From Halorussus aquaticus (lineage in GTDB: Archaea; Halobacteriota; Halobacteria; Halobacteriales; Haladaptataceae): DNA of 64,000 nt. Location: NCBI RefSeq assembly GCF_024218795.1, contig NZ_CP100401.1, positions 248,001 to 312,000 on the forward strand, given 5' to 3'. Position numbers and translations under genes: made by a program. The notes beneath the pieces were generated by a model. The model did not search any database. It was not told the DNA's origin and saw only the letters and a list, made by a program, of their open reading frames with translations. Below, one piece after another: positions 43,509-51,911 of the stretch; within the stretch, counting starts at the first letter, position 1; each line of letters begins with the position of its first letter.

Positions 43509-44519
43509 ATGAGTACCGACGACACCGAAACCACGGCGAGTACAGAGTCCAAGTGCGGCGCATCGAGCAGTACGGACGGAGAGACGGGGTCGGAATCCAA
43601 ATGCGGCGCGACGAAGACAGAGACGAGTTCCGAGTCGAAGTGCGGCGCGTCGAGTCCGACCGACAGCAGCACCTCGAAGTGCGGCGCGAGTAGCGACGAC
43701 GGAGACGAGCAGGAGGTCGGTTCAACCGTCGAGGACTTCGACGGCGACCCCGGCCGCCTCGTGGCGGTGGGTCTCGGACCCGGCGAGGCCGAGGGGATGA
43801 CCACCCGCGCGAAGACCGCGCTCGCGGATGTCGAGCAGATCGTCGGCTACACGACCTACGTGGACCTCCTGCCCGACGACATCACCGACGACGCCGAGGA
43901 CATCTACTCGACGCCGATGTGCGGCGAGGTGTCCCGGACCGAGGAGGCCATCGACCGGGCGCTTGCGGGCAACGACGTTGCCATCATCGGGAGCGGCGAC
44001 CCCAACGTCTACGCGCTGGCGGGCCTCGCGCTCGAAATTCTCGAATCGAAGGGCGGGACCGCCTCGATGGTCGATTTCGAGGTCGTGCCCGGCGTCCCGG
44101 CCGCCCAGTCGTGCGCGGCGCGGGTCGGCGCACCGCTGGTCAACGACACCGTGAGCATCAGCCTCTCGGACCACCTCACCGACATGCCGACCATCGAGTC
44201 GCGGCTTCACGCCACCGCGAAGGAGGGGTTCACCATCGCAATCTACAACCCGTGGAGTCGCAAGCGCAGGGAGAACTTCGAGAAGTGCTGCGAGATTCTG
44301 CTGGAACACCGCGACGCCGACACCCCCGTCGGCATCGTCCACGGCGCGGGACGAGACGACGAACAGGTCGAAATCGCCACGCTCGGCGAACTACCCGAAC
44401 TCGGCGAGACCGACCTGATAGACATGACGACCACCCTCCTCGTCGGCAACGAGGAGACGTACGTGTGGGACGACCGGATGGTCACCCCGCGCGGGTACGA
44501 GACCAAGTACGACTACTGA
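43509..44519 (+). CDS. cbiH: CbiH: C17-methyltransferase, copy 2 with Cys-repeat N-terminus
   Basis: 336 residues. Residues 1-80 are an acidic, Ser/Thr-rich region holding four copies of Lys-Cys-Gly-Ala, with the cysteines at 16, 32, 45 and 58. The methylase core then starts VAVGLGPGEAEGMTTRA (about 86-102), with GSGDPNVYALAGL, EVVPGVPAAQSCAARVGAPL and IAIYNPWSRKRRENFEK, and ends LLVGNEETYVWDDRMVTPRG. The core is closer to ordinary CbiH than copy 1 is, so it may be the main ring-contraction enzyme. The Cys repeats could bind Fe-S, cobalt or zinc. It overlaps the ferredoxin start by one base. Confidence 0.88.
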   Translation: MSTDDTETTASTESKCGASSSTDGETGSESKCGATKTETSSESKCGASSPTDSSTSKCGASSDDGDEQEVGSTVEDFDGDPGRLVAVGLGPGEAEGMTTRAKTALADVEQIVGYTTYVDLLPDDITDDAEDIYSTPMCGEVSRTEEAIDRALAGNDVAIIGSGDPNVYALAGLALEILESKGGTASMVDFEVVPGVPAAQSCAARVGAPLVNDTVSISLSDHLTDMPTIESRLHATAKEGFTIAIYNPWSRKRRENFEKCCEILLEHRDADTPVGIVHGAGRDDEQVEIATLGELPELGETDLIDMTTTLLVGNEETYVWDDRMVTPRGYETKYDY

Positions 44520-44779
44520 TGTACAGAGTGACCATCGACACCGACGCGTGCGACGGTATCTTCGCCTGCCTGACCCGCGACGACCGGTTCGCCGAGGGCG
44601 AGGACGGTCTCGCGACCATCGAGGCGGACGGGGAGACCGTCCGCCGGGAAGACGGCCGCGTCGTCGCGGAGTTCGACGACGACCGGCGCGCGGACGCCGA
44701 GCAGGCCGCCGAGGCCTGTCCACCCGGAGCCATCAGCGTCGAGACCGTGGGCGAACTGGGAGGTGGCCCGGATGAGTGA
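44519..44779 (+). CDS. Small ferredoxin, probably [3Fe-4S] type
   Basis: 86 residues from the ATG at 44519 (MYRVTIDTDACDG). Cys12 and Cys18 lie in ACDGIFAC-type spacing and a third Cys in ACPPGAISV near the end, matching ferredoxins with a single [3Fe-4S] (Cx5C...CP) cluster. Between them is an acidic insertion (residues about 25-55). In this operon it could deliver electrons for a reduction or for the CbiH/CbiX clusters; its partner is not known. It sits between cbiH and the LAGLIDADG-like gene, which it overlaps by 8 bases. Confidence 0.82.
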   Translation: MYRVTIDTDACDGIFACLTRDDRFAEGEDGLATIEADGETVRREDGRVVAEFDDDRRADAEQAAEACPPGAISVETVGELGGGPDE

Positions 44780-45449
44780 CGCCGAGGTCGGCGCGAGCGC
44801 GCCCGACGACGTGCTGGCGAGTCACCCGGAACTGGCCTACTTCTGGGGCCGGGTCGCCGGGAACGGCGACGTGACACAGAATGCCGTGGAGGTGCGGACC
44901 AGCGACGAGACCGCCGCCCGACGACTGGCCGCCATCGCCGGGGCCGAGCGCGTGGACCACCGCATCTCGGAGCGCGACTACGCACACGACACCGCGGTCA
45001 CCCGGACCGAGGACGAGTTCACCGTGCAGGTCGTCGGACGCACGCTCGCCGACCGCGCGAGCGCCGCGCTCGGTCTCCCGGTCGAGGACCAACCCGGCGG
45101 CTACCGGTTCGGCGCGTTCGCCGACCACGACCGCCAACTCCTCCGCGGACTCTCGGAGGGATGCGGCACCATCTGCTTCAAGAGTTCCAGCGGGACCGTG
45201 GGAATCTCGTTCGTCCACGAGGACCGGACGCTGGTGGAGACCATCCGGGGTCTGGTCGAGCGCGCGGACCCGGACGCCCCGACCGGCGAGGTGGCCGAAG
45301 CCTCGTCGGGTCGGTACTGGTTCGGCGTGGACGACGACGCCGCGGGCCGATTCGGCGAGTGGCTCTACGAGGGAACCGAGGACTCGGGGCTGTTCTCTCC
45401 GTCCCGCCGACGGAAACTGCGCAAGAGCCTCGAACGGGCCGAGGGATGA
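44772..45449 (+). CDS. LAGLIDADG-fold protein of the cobalamin operon, probably not a nuclease
   Basis: 225 residues from the ATG at 44772. Two related halves: YFWGRVAGNGDVTQNAVEVR (residues 23-42) and LLRGLSEGCGTICFKSSSG (123-141), each resembling the helix and following strand of LAGLIDADG endonucleases, with ends RYWFGVDDDAAGRFGEWLY and LFSPSRRRKLRKSLE also fitting the fold. The catalytic acidic residue after each glycine is replaced (Asn31 and Cys131). So it is likely a domesticated, inactive relative, as WhiA is in bacteria. I recall that orthologues in haloarchaeal cob operons are annotated simply as cobalamin biosynthesis protein. It may bind RNA, DNA or tetrapyrrole; a role as regulator or missing enzyme is open. 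Confidence 0.8.
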   Translation: MSDAEVGASAPDDVLASHPELAYFWGRVAGNGDVTQNAVEVRTSDETAARRLAAIAGAERVDHRISERDYAHDTAVTRTEDEFTVQVVGRTLADRASAALGLPVEDQPGGYRFGAFADHDRQLLRGLSEGCGTICFKSSSGTVGISFVHEDRTLVETIRGLVERADPDAPTGEVAEASSGRYWFGVDDDAAGRFGEWLYEGTEDSGLFSPSRRRKLRKSLERAEG

Positions 45450-46669
45450 GTCGCGCGAGAGAGACCGCGACGGAGTTCGCGGGCGAGGCCGTCCTGCTGG
45501 TCGGCCACGGCTCTCGGCGCGAGAAGTCCAACGAGCAGGTGCGCGAACTCGCGGCCGCGCTGGAGGAGCGCATCGGCGTGGCGGTCGATGCGGCGTTCCT
45601 CGAACTCGCCGAACCGTCGATACCGGACGCGATAGACGCCCTCGCGCCCGCCGTCGATGAGGTGTCGGTCGTCCAGTTGTCGCTGTTCGCCGCGAGCCAC
45701 GTCAAGAACGACGTGCCGCTGGCGGTCGAGCAGGCCCGCCGGGACCACCCCGATACCACGTTCGACGTCGGGTCGCACCTCGGCGTCCACCCGGCGCTGC
45801 TCGACCTGTTGGACGACCGGACGGCCGAAGTCGAGGCGGAACTCGGCGCGGACCGCGAGGACGACGACGTGGCGGTCGCGCTCTGCGCCCGCGGGTCCAG
45901 CGACCCCGACGCCAACGCCGACGTTCACAAACTCGCTCGCCTGCTCTACGAGGGCCGGGCGTTCTCGTCGGTCGAGGCGACCTTTATCGGCGTCACGGAA
46001 CCGACGCTCGACGAGACGCTCCACGGCGTCGCCAAGCAGCGACCCGACGCCGTGGTCGCGCTGCCGTACATGCTCGGCGACGGAGTGCTGACCCAGCGGG
46101 TCCGCGACTGGACCGACGAGTTCGCCGAGGAGTACCCCTACGTCGACGCCGCGGCGGGCGACCCACTCGGGACCGACTCGCGGTTGCTCGACGTGCTGGC
46201 CGACCGCTGGCAGGAGGCCCGGACCGGCAGCGTGGAGATGTCCTGCGACACCTGCAAGTACAAGGTCGAACTCGACGGGTACGAGGAAGACCAGGGCGGC
46301 GCGCGGGCGATGCTCCGGGCGCTGACCCATCAGGAGGCCCACGCCGACCGCGAGGACGTGGACGACGACCCCCACGTCCACGACGCGCCGGACAAACACG
46401 TCGCGGTCTGCACGAACCAGACCTGCGCCGCGGAGGGGTCGGCCGCCGTGCTGGAACGTCTGCGACAGGCGGTCCGGGACTCCGAGGAGGCCGACGCCCG
46501 CATCACCCGGTCGTCGTGTCTCGGCCAGTGCGGCGAGGGACCGATGGTCGCGGTCTACCCCGACGGCGTCTGGTACGGCGGCGTCGGCGAGGACGACGCC
46601 GACCGAATCGTCTCGTCCCACCTCGACAGGGACCGCATCGTGAGCGACATCGTGGACCAGACGCTCTGA
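45446..46669 (+). CDS. cbiX: CbiX: sirohydrochlorin cobaltochelatase with C-terminal [2Fe-2S] domain
   Basis: 407 residues from the ATG at 45446 overlapping the preceding gene (ATGA). First chelatase half: LLVGHGSRREKSN (metal-ligand His), then LFAASHVKNDVPLAV. Second half: VALCARGSSDPDANAD, where the usual first His is missing, so only the first half should be active. Residues about 270-285 contain MSCDTCKYKVELDG, then a His/Asp-rich linker (HADREDVDDDPHVHDAPDKH) and a thioredoxin-fold [2Fe-2S] domain: CTNQTC and SSCLGQCGEGP supply its four Cys. Thus a fused chelatase plus ferredoxin. It inserts cobalt into sirohydrochlorin, the early-insertion route. Confidence 0.92.
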   Translation: MSRARETATEFAGEAVLLVGHGSRREKSNEQVRELAAALEERIGVAVDAAFLELAEPSIPDAIDALAPAVDEVSVVQLSLFAASHVKNDVPLAVEQARRDHPDTTFDVGSHLGVHPALLDLLDDRTAEVEAELGADREDDDVAVALCARGSSDPDANADVHKLARLLYEGRAFSSVEATFIGVTEPTLDETLHGVAKQRPDAVVALPYMLGDGVLTQRVRDWTDEFAEEYPYVDAAAGDPLGTDSRLLDVLADRWQEARTGSVEMSCDTCKYKVELDGYEEDQGGARAMLRALTHQEAHADREDVDDDPHVHDAPDKHVAVCTNQTCAAEGSAAVLERLRQAVRDSEEADARITRSSCLGQCGEGPMVAVYPDGVWYGGVGEDDADRIVSSHLDRDRIVSDIVDQTL

Positions 46670-46694
46670 AAACGAACGACGAAACCATTCAACC

Positions 46695-47069
46695 ATGAGC
46701 TGTTACGAAATCGAAGCACTACGACTCGGACTGATGAACGTACTGGGAACCGAAGACGAGAGCGCGCGCCAGCACGCCGAGAAGGAACTGGAGGGCCACC
46801 TCGACGGGCCGGTCGGCGCGCTCGCGGCGGCCGAGACGCTCGCCGAAGTCGAGCGCCACCTCGACGCCGCGCTGGTGGACCTCGAAGCCGAAATCGCCGA
46901 GACCAGCGAGGACGCCCCGGAGTACGACTACCTCCGCGGCCGACTGGTCGCGGTCCGCGACGCCGAGCGCGCGGTCCAGCGCCTGACGACGCAGGGCGAG
47001 AGCGTGCTGGACGGTCTCGGCGAGGCCCACGACGTGCTCCACGAGGCGTTCCCGGTCGAAGACGAATGA
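46695..47069 (+). CDS. DUF3209 protein of the cobalamin operon
   Basis: 124 residues, mostly helical and acidic. It begins MSCYEIEALRLGLMNVLG and contains QHAEKELEGHLDGPVGALAAAETLAEV and YDYLRGRLVAVRDAERAVQRL. These match the DUF3209 family, which is tied to cob operons in haloarchaea and of unknown role. The Cys-rich start (SCYE) and helical bundle might hold a metal or protein contacts, for example with CbiX just upstream. It overlaps the next gene by ATGA. Confidence 0.85.
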   Translation: MSCYEIEALRLGLMNVLGTEDESARQHAEKELEGHLDGPVGALAAAETLAEVERHLDAALVDLEAEIAETSEDAPEYDYLRGRLVAVRDAERAVQRLTTQGESVLDGLGEAHDVLHEAFPVEDE

Positions 47070-48409
47070 GTCTCGACCGAAGCGTCTCGGTCGGTCTGGG
47101 CGAGGCGACGCCTCGCGGGAGTCGCCAGCAGTGGCGGCGGTCGAGCGTGACCGCACTCGGAGACGGTGGCTTCGCGGTCGGGACCGCCGACGGGACCGTC
47201 CGGTCGCTGGACCCCGACGGACGAGAGCGCTGGCGCGCGACCGGCGAGGAGATGGCCGTGGCGCTCGCCGACTTCGCGGGCGGTGAGAGAACCGATGGTT
47301 CGCGAACCTCGTCGGACCGTCGGTCCGACGGCGGCGTCGCAGTCGGCGGACGCGGCGACCGCGGCCGGATTCGACTGCTCGACGCCGACGACGGGAGCGA
47401 AAGGTGGCGCTACGACACCGCGGACGACCTCGGCGACCCCGCGAAGGAGAGCCTGTTCTGGTACCCCTACGTGGTCGATATGGTCGCCGACAGGCCGGTC
47501 GAGAGCGGCGAGGCGTGCGACGGGACCGCGGACGGCCGACTCTACGTCGCGGCCCGGCGGTACGAGCGCGACGGCGACGAGCGCCTCTGGCGGAGCGCCG
47601 TGTACGCGTTCGGCCCCGACGGCGGGGTCCGGTGGCGGTACGAGACGGACGCCTCGCCCATCGCGCTCTCGCTCGGAGACCGACAGTCGTCGTCCACCGA
47701 CGATGACGGCCCGAAGCGCCTCGCGTTGGCGTACAACCGGTGCGGCGGCGACCACGACCACGGTCTCGTCGTGCTGGACGCCGAATCCGGCACCCCCGTC
47801 TCGAACTGGGACCCGGAGACCGACAGCGAGCGTCGCGTCGGCGACGCGTCGCTCTCCGGCGGCGTCGTCGCGGCGGCGAGTCACGGCGACTACCGGGGCT
47901 ACCTGCTCGGGTCGGCGGACGCTCGGGAGCGATGGGTGACCGACCTCGGCGTCGAACGCGAGGTCGGCGCAGAGACGCTGTACGCCTACCCGAACCACGT
48001 CCATCTCGCGGACGACGCCGCGCTGTTCGTCACGGGCAACACCTTCCCCGAAGAAGGCCGCGAGGCCGAGGGACGCCATCCGAACGAACACACCATCGCC
48101 GCGTTCGGACGCGAGGGCGGCGACCGCCTCTGGTCGGCCCCCGTCGGCGGGTTCGTCGCGGAGTTGTCGGCGTCGGACGGGCGCGTCGCGGTGCCATGCG
48201 CACAGCACTTCCGGGACCGGGACGCCGAGGCCCACGCGCTCCGAGTGTTCGAGGCCCGAGAGGGTCCCGCACGAGAAGTCGCGGCCGAAGGCATCGTGAC
48301 CGCCGCCGCGCTCTCTGGCGACCGCGTGGCCTTCGTCGAGGAACCGGTGGAGTACCACGACGAGGGCGAGGTCCGCGGGGAGTACCGACTGCGAATCGAA
48401 GCGGTCTGA
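47066..48409 (+). CDS. Cytosolic PQQ-type beta-propeller protein of the cobalamin operon
   Basis: 447 residues with no signal peptide. Repeated blades contain QWRRSSVTALGDGGFAVGTADGTVRSLDPDG, where residues continue as RERWRATGEE, then LLDADDGSERWRYDTADDL and VYAFGPDGGVRWRYETDAS, ending near VFEAREGPAREVAAEGIV. The W-R-(Y/A) ends of strands are the mark of PQQ/pyrrolo-quinoline-type propellers, but no such enzyme active site is present. It overlaps the DUF3209 gene by 4 bases and is the last member of the operon. The role in cobalamin synthesis is unknown; a scaffold or protein-interaction platform is a possibility. Confidence 0.8.
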   Translation: MSLDRSVSVGLGEATPRGSRQQWRRSSVTALGDGGFAVGTADGTVRSLDPDGRERWRATGEEMAVALADFAGGERTDGSRTSSDRRSDGGVAVGGRGDRGRIRLLDADDGSERWRYDTADDLGDPAKESLFWYPYVVDMVADRPVESGEACDGTADGRLYVAARRYERDGDERLWRSAVYAFGPDGGVRWRYETDASPIALSLGDRQSSSTDDDGPKRLALAYNRCGGDHDHGLVVLDAESGTPVSNWDPETDSERRVGDASLSGGVVAAASHGDYRGYLLGSADARERWVTDLGVEREVGAETLYAYPNHVHLADDAALFVTGNTFPEEGREAEGRHPNEHTIAAFGREGGDRLWSAPVGGFVAELSASDGRVAVPCAQHFRDRDAEAHALRVFEAREGPAREVAAEGIVTAAALSGDRVAFVEEPVEYHDEGEVRGEYRLRIEAV

Positions 48410-48804
48410 GCAACAGACCGACCCGTCCGATTCTCCTCGTATCAGATTTTCCGGTACCGAGAGGTCCGGCCACGGCCCGCTCGACGCGAAGCCTCCACTT
48501 CTCGGTCGAGCTTTCGCTTCGCTACCGAACCGAACGATACCGACGTTCGAAGTGCGACGATTCTCCTATCCCACGAGTGGCGTGGTTTTGGAAGCCAGTG
48601 TCCTCGTTCTCTCCACGTCCGCGTTCGTACGCTATCGTCGGCGAATCGGCGTTCGATACGCACGGGCGGTCTCTCGGGGGTCTCGAACAGGTGGCAGTCG
48701 GCGACAGCTTCGACCGCCCGCACAGCGACAGTGAAGAAAACCCTATCGCAGAACCACGCGCTCGACGGCGAATCTTTAGGTCCGAGAACGACGAACGCAC
48801 TCAC
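48410..48804. other. Intergenic region after the cobalamin operon
   Basis: 395 bases. No supported gene; open frames on both strands are arginine/serine-rich. A AATCTTTAGG element (about 48771-48780) is a likely promoter of the small zinc-finger gene 25-30 bases downstream. Confidence 0.5.
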
Positions 48805-48927
48805 ATGTCCACGGAGGACTGGCCGCGAGAAATCGGCGACCACCGGGTGAACGACCGCTGGGAGTGCGAGGACTGCGGCGCGGACTACGACTGCCTCTCG
48901 CAGTTCCGCGAGACCGACTGCAAGTAG
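48805..48927 (+). CDS. 40-residue zinc-finger-like protein
   Basis: ATG at 48805: MSTEDWPREIGDHRVNDRWE, then CEDCGADYDCLSQFRETDCK. Four cysteines (CxxC, then two more) can form a small metal site. It has a TATA-like element at leaderless distance and sits between the cob operon and the leftward chlID-transporter unit. Too small for reliable family assignment; such mini zinc fingers are common in haloarchaea. Confidence 0.6.
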   Translation: MSTEDWPREIGDHRVNDRWECEDCGADYDCLSQFRETDCK

Positions 48928-48953
48928 TCCGGAGAGACGTTTCCCCGCGGCTG

Positions 48954-49667
48954 TCAGACACCGACGAGCATCCGCGCCGCGACCCAGACGATGGCCGCGG
49001 AGGCCGCGATTTCGAAGGTGGCGTGGACTCGCCGACCGCGGTTGCGCGTGAACGCGACGAAGGTGCCGACACCGCCGCCGACGAGAGCCAGCGTGACCGT
49101 GATGGAGAGGGCGTACGCCGCGACCGCCCCGGCGGCGCTGGCGACGCCCGCAGTCGGGACGACTGCCGAGACGAACGCGAGCATGCTCACCGGCGGCGAG
49201 AGCGCGAACAGCGACCCGACGAGTCCGGTCTGGAGGTAATCGGTACGGGTCTCGTGGGTGTGGTGGCTCAGGCGCGAGTGGACCGCCGCGAGCACGCGGC
49301 CGGTCGGGTCCGAGGCGTCGGCCGAGCGCGGTTCGGGCGGGAGACCGCGGAGGCGTCGGACCCCGGTCACCCCTAGCAGGAGGGCGATGGCACCGAGGAC
49401 GACGCCCGCGAGAGTGGAACCGACGGTCCCGAGCGCCTCCGGCGCGGCGCTCGCGCTCGCACCCAGCGCCGAGAGGAGCGCGACCCACGCGACGACGATG
49501 AGCGCGTGGCCGACCGCGAAACTCGCACCGACGAAGGCGGCGTGGCCGCGACTGTCGGTCTCGCTCGTGAGCGCCGAGATGCCCGCGGCGTGGTCCGGTT
49601 CGAGTCCGTGGGTCACGCCGAGGACGACCGCGGCCCCGAAGACGCCGAGGGTCGCCAACAGACTCAT
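48954..49667 (-). CDS. Ni/Co permease-like protein in operon with chlID
   Basis: 237 residues with about six membrane helices. The first helix ends GVTHGLEPDHAAGISALTS, the HX4DH metal-recognition motif of nickel/cobalt permeases. A cytosolic loop around residues 108-145 contains SHHTHETRTD. Its ATG overlaps the TGA of the chlID fusion gene (ATGA at 49664-49667), so it is cotranscribed with the cobaltochelatase subunit. Cobalt uptake feeding the chelatase is the natural inference. No His-rich loop of the RcnA type is present. Confidence 0.83.
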   Translation of the reverse strand: MSLLATLGVFGAAVVLGVTHGLEPDHAAGISALTSETDSRGHAAFVGASFAVGHALIVVAWVALLSALGASASAAPEALGTVGSTLAGVVLGAIALLLGVTGVRRLRGLPPEPRSADASDPTGRVLAAVHSRLSHHTHETRTDYLQTGLVGSLFALSPPVSMLAFVSAVVPTAGVASAAGAVAAYALSITVTLALVGGGVGTFVAFTRNRGRRVHATFEIAASAAIVWVAARMLVGV

Positions 49668-51877
49668 CGACCGACACCTCCGGGGGTCGCGGCCGCGCCA
49701 GCGCGCTCGACCGCACCGGTCACGCGTTCGGGAGTGAGTTCGTCCAGCGGGACGCGCTCGCCGCCGGTCTTCTCCGTGACGAGGTCGGCGAGACTCGTCG
49801 CGCCGTCGTCGCCCGCGTCCACCACGACGACGTGTGCGTCTCGCTCGGCGAGTCCGCGCGCGGCCCGTCGGGTCGCCTCCGTCGGACTCCCCGCGGCGAC
49901 GTTGGCCCGGCCGTCGGTGACGACCACGACGACGCTGGCCGCGGCGTCGGCCTGCTCGACCACCTCGCCCGCGGTCCGGAGTCCCGCGGGGAGCGGCGTC
50001 CGGTCGCCGACCGGCAGGTCCTTGAGGTGGCGGGCGGCGAGGTCGGTGCTGTCGGTCGGCGGGAGCAACACCTCGGCGTCCTCGCCCGCGAACGCGACGA
50101 AGGCGACCTCGTCGCGGCGCTCGTAGGCGTCCTGCAGCAGTTCCAGCACGACCCCCTTCGCGGTCCGCATCGCCGACCGCATCGAGACGCTGGCGTCCAC
50201 CGCGAAGACGACCAGCGCCGACTGCTCGCGCGCCCGGACGGACGTGCGGAGGTCGCGTTCGGTCACCGCGTCCGCGCCGCGACTCGCCGCGGCCCGGACC
50301 GACGCCGCGGCGTCCACGGAGTCGCCCGCGTCGGCGCGCTCGGTCCTGACCTGCGCGCCTCGCCCTTCGGGACTCGGGGTCGCGGCCGCCCGCGAACCGT
50401 CCTCGTATCCGGACGCGGTCGAAGTCGCGTCGGCCTCCACGCCGTCGATGTCCGGACGCTCGGCCTCGCCGACGCCGGGGCGGGCCTGTCCGGGCACCAG
50501 CGGTACTCCCTCCTCGGACTCGTCCGAACCGCCGTCGGAGTCGCCCGTCGACTCCGAGTCCTCGCGGTCCTCGTCCGCGGCGTCAGAGTCGTCGCCGTCT
50601 CCGGTCTCCACGTCGGCGGGCGACTCCGCGGCAGGTCGGTCGCCGCGGTGGGAGTCGTCCTCGTCGCTCGCCGAGTCCGCACCGTTCGAGGTCCCCGATT
50701 GGGAATCAGAACCGTCGGAGTCGCCGGAGTCCGCCTCGGCATCGGGACCGGAATCGTCGGCATTGCCGGGGTCGTCGTTCGCCCCGCCCTCGGTGGCGGA
50801 ATCCTCGGCGTCCGAGTCTCCCTGCGAGTCGTCTCGTTCGTCCTCCGCGCCGTCCGCCTCGTCGTCGAAGTGGTCGTCGAGAACGTCGTCGGGGTCCGGC
50901 GCGTCCTCGAATGGGCGACTCCGGAGGCGGTGGGGGAGCGCGAGTTCGGCGGCCTCCCGGACGTCGGACTCGACGACCTTCGACCGGCCGTCGAGCGCCG
51001 CGACGGTCCGGGCCGCGCGGGCGACCGAGATGTCCGCGCGGTGGCCCTCGACGCCCGCGTCCCGGCAGAGTTCGGCGATGTCGGCCTTGAACTGCTCGGG
51101 GAGGGTCACGCTGTCGAGGAGTTCGCGGGCGTCCGCGAGGCGGTCGGCGACGTCGGCGGTCTCCTCGGCGAACCCCTCGCGGAGGTCGCCCGCCTCGCCG
51201 ATTGCCCGTTCGAGAATCGTCACGCGGTCCTCGATGTCCTCGCATCCGGTGACGGTGGTCTGCAGGGCGAAGCGGTCCTTCAGTTGCGGTCGCAGGTCGC
51301 CCTCCTCGGGGTTCATCGTCCCGACCAGCGTGAAGTTCGCCGGGTGGGAGACGCTGACGCCGTCGCGCTCGACCCGGTTGACCCCGGAGGCCGCCGCGTC
51401 GAGGAGTACGTCCACGAGGTGGTCGTCCAGCAGGTTCACCTCGTCAACGTAGAGGATGCCGCGGTTCGCCCGGGCGAGCAGGCCGGGGTCGAACTCCGCC
51501 TCGCCGTCCAGCGCGTCGGCCACCGAGAGTGTGCCCACCACGCGCTCGCGGGTCGCGCCCAGCGGGAGGGTCACGAGGGGAACGCTCCGGGTCTCGACCG
51601 GCGGGTCGGCCCGAGTCCGGCAGTCCGCGCACTGCGCTCCGGGGTCGTCGGGCGGACAGCCGTAGGGACAATCTGCGACCGCGCGCTGGTCGGGGAGGAG
51701 GTCCACTAACGCCCGCACGGCGGTCGATTTGGCCGTCCCCTTCTCGCCGCAGACGAGTAGTCCACCGAGACCGTCGTCCGCGGCGACCGCGAGCAACGCC
51801 CGTTTCAGGCGGTCCTGTCCGACTATCGCCGGAAAGGGGACGGTCGAAGCCTTTTTGGAGCCGCGTAATTCAATCAT
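49664..51877 (-). CDS. ChlI/ChlD-type AAA plus VWA fusion, cobaltochelatase subunit
   Basis: 737 residues from the ATG at 51875-51877 (MIELRGSKKASTVPF). N-terminal AAA domain like BchI/ChlI: PAIVGQDRLKRALLAVA, Walker A CGEKGTAKSTAVRAL, a Cys-rich insertion (CPYGCPPDDPGAQCADC), Walker B with RGILYVDEVNLLDDHLVDVL. A highly acidic serine-rich linker (about 345-525) leads to the C-terminal VWA domain, with the MIDAS motif DASVSMRSAM. The two-in-one arrangement replaces CobS and CobT. Together with CobN, transcribed divergently, it should form the ATP-dependent cobaltochelatase. Overlaps the permease gene downstream. Confidence 0.9.
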   Translation of the reverse strand: MIELRGSKKASTVPFPAIVGQDRLKRALLAVAADDGLGGLLVCGEKGTAKSTAVRALVDLLPDQRAVADCPYGCPPDDPGAQCADCRTRADPPVETRSVPLVTLPLGATRERVVGTLSVADALDGEAEFDPGLLARANRGILYVDEVNLLDDHLVDVLLDAAASGVNRVERDGVSVSHPANFTLVGTMNPEEGDLRPQLKDRFALQTTVTGCEDIEDRVTILERAIGEAGDLREGFAEETADVADRLADARELLDSVTLPEQFKADIAELCRDAGVEGHRADISVARAARTVAALDGRSKVVESDVREAAELALPHRLRSRPFEDAPDPDDVLDDHFDDEADGAEDERDDSQGDSDAEDSATEGGANDDPGNADDSGPDAEADSGDSDGSDSQSGTSNGADSASDEDDSHRGDRPAAESPADVETGDGDDSDAADEDREDSESTGDSDGGSDESEEGVPLVPGQARPGVGEAERPDIDGVEADATSTASGYEDGSRAAATPSPEGRGAQVRTERADAGDSVDAAASVRAAASRGADAVTERDLRTSVRAREQSALVVFAVDASVSMRSAMRTAKGVVLELLQDAYERRDEVAFVAFAGEDAEVLLPPTDSTDLAARHLKDLPVGDRTPLPAGLRTAGEVVEQADAAASVVVVVTDGRANVAAGSPTEATRRAARGLAERDAHVVVVDAGDDGATSLADLVTEKTGGERVPLDELTPERVTGAVERAGAAATPGGVGR

Positions 51878-51894
51878 ACTTGTACTACTACAAC
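51878..51894. promoter_or_regulatory. Shared operator-like motif between chlID and cobN
   Basis: ACTTGTACTACTACAAC holds TTGTA and TACAA as a perfect inverted repeat with CTAC between. It directly adjoins the chlID ATG on one side and lies 18 bases before the cobN ATG on the other. The same ACTTGTACTAC string recurs upstream of cobA (60356-60366). A protein here would cover both transcription starts. Confidence 0.55.
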
Positions 51895-51900
51895 GGAGGT
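51895..51900 (+). promoter_or_regulatory. Shine-Dalgarno sequence of cobN
   Basis: GGAGGT 12 bases before the ATG at 51912 matches the anti-Shine-Dalgarno end of 16S rRNA and supports this start, not the in-frame ATG at 51729 which lies inside chlID. Confidence 0.55.
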
Positions 51901-51911
51901 TTAACAACGTT

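Noticed and set aside
51729..51911. Longer in-frame start for cobN
   Set aside because: It would overlap chlID on the other strand and adds residues unlike CobN; GGAGGT before 51912 supports the shorter form.
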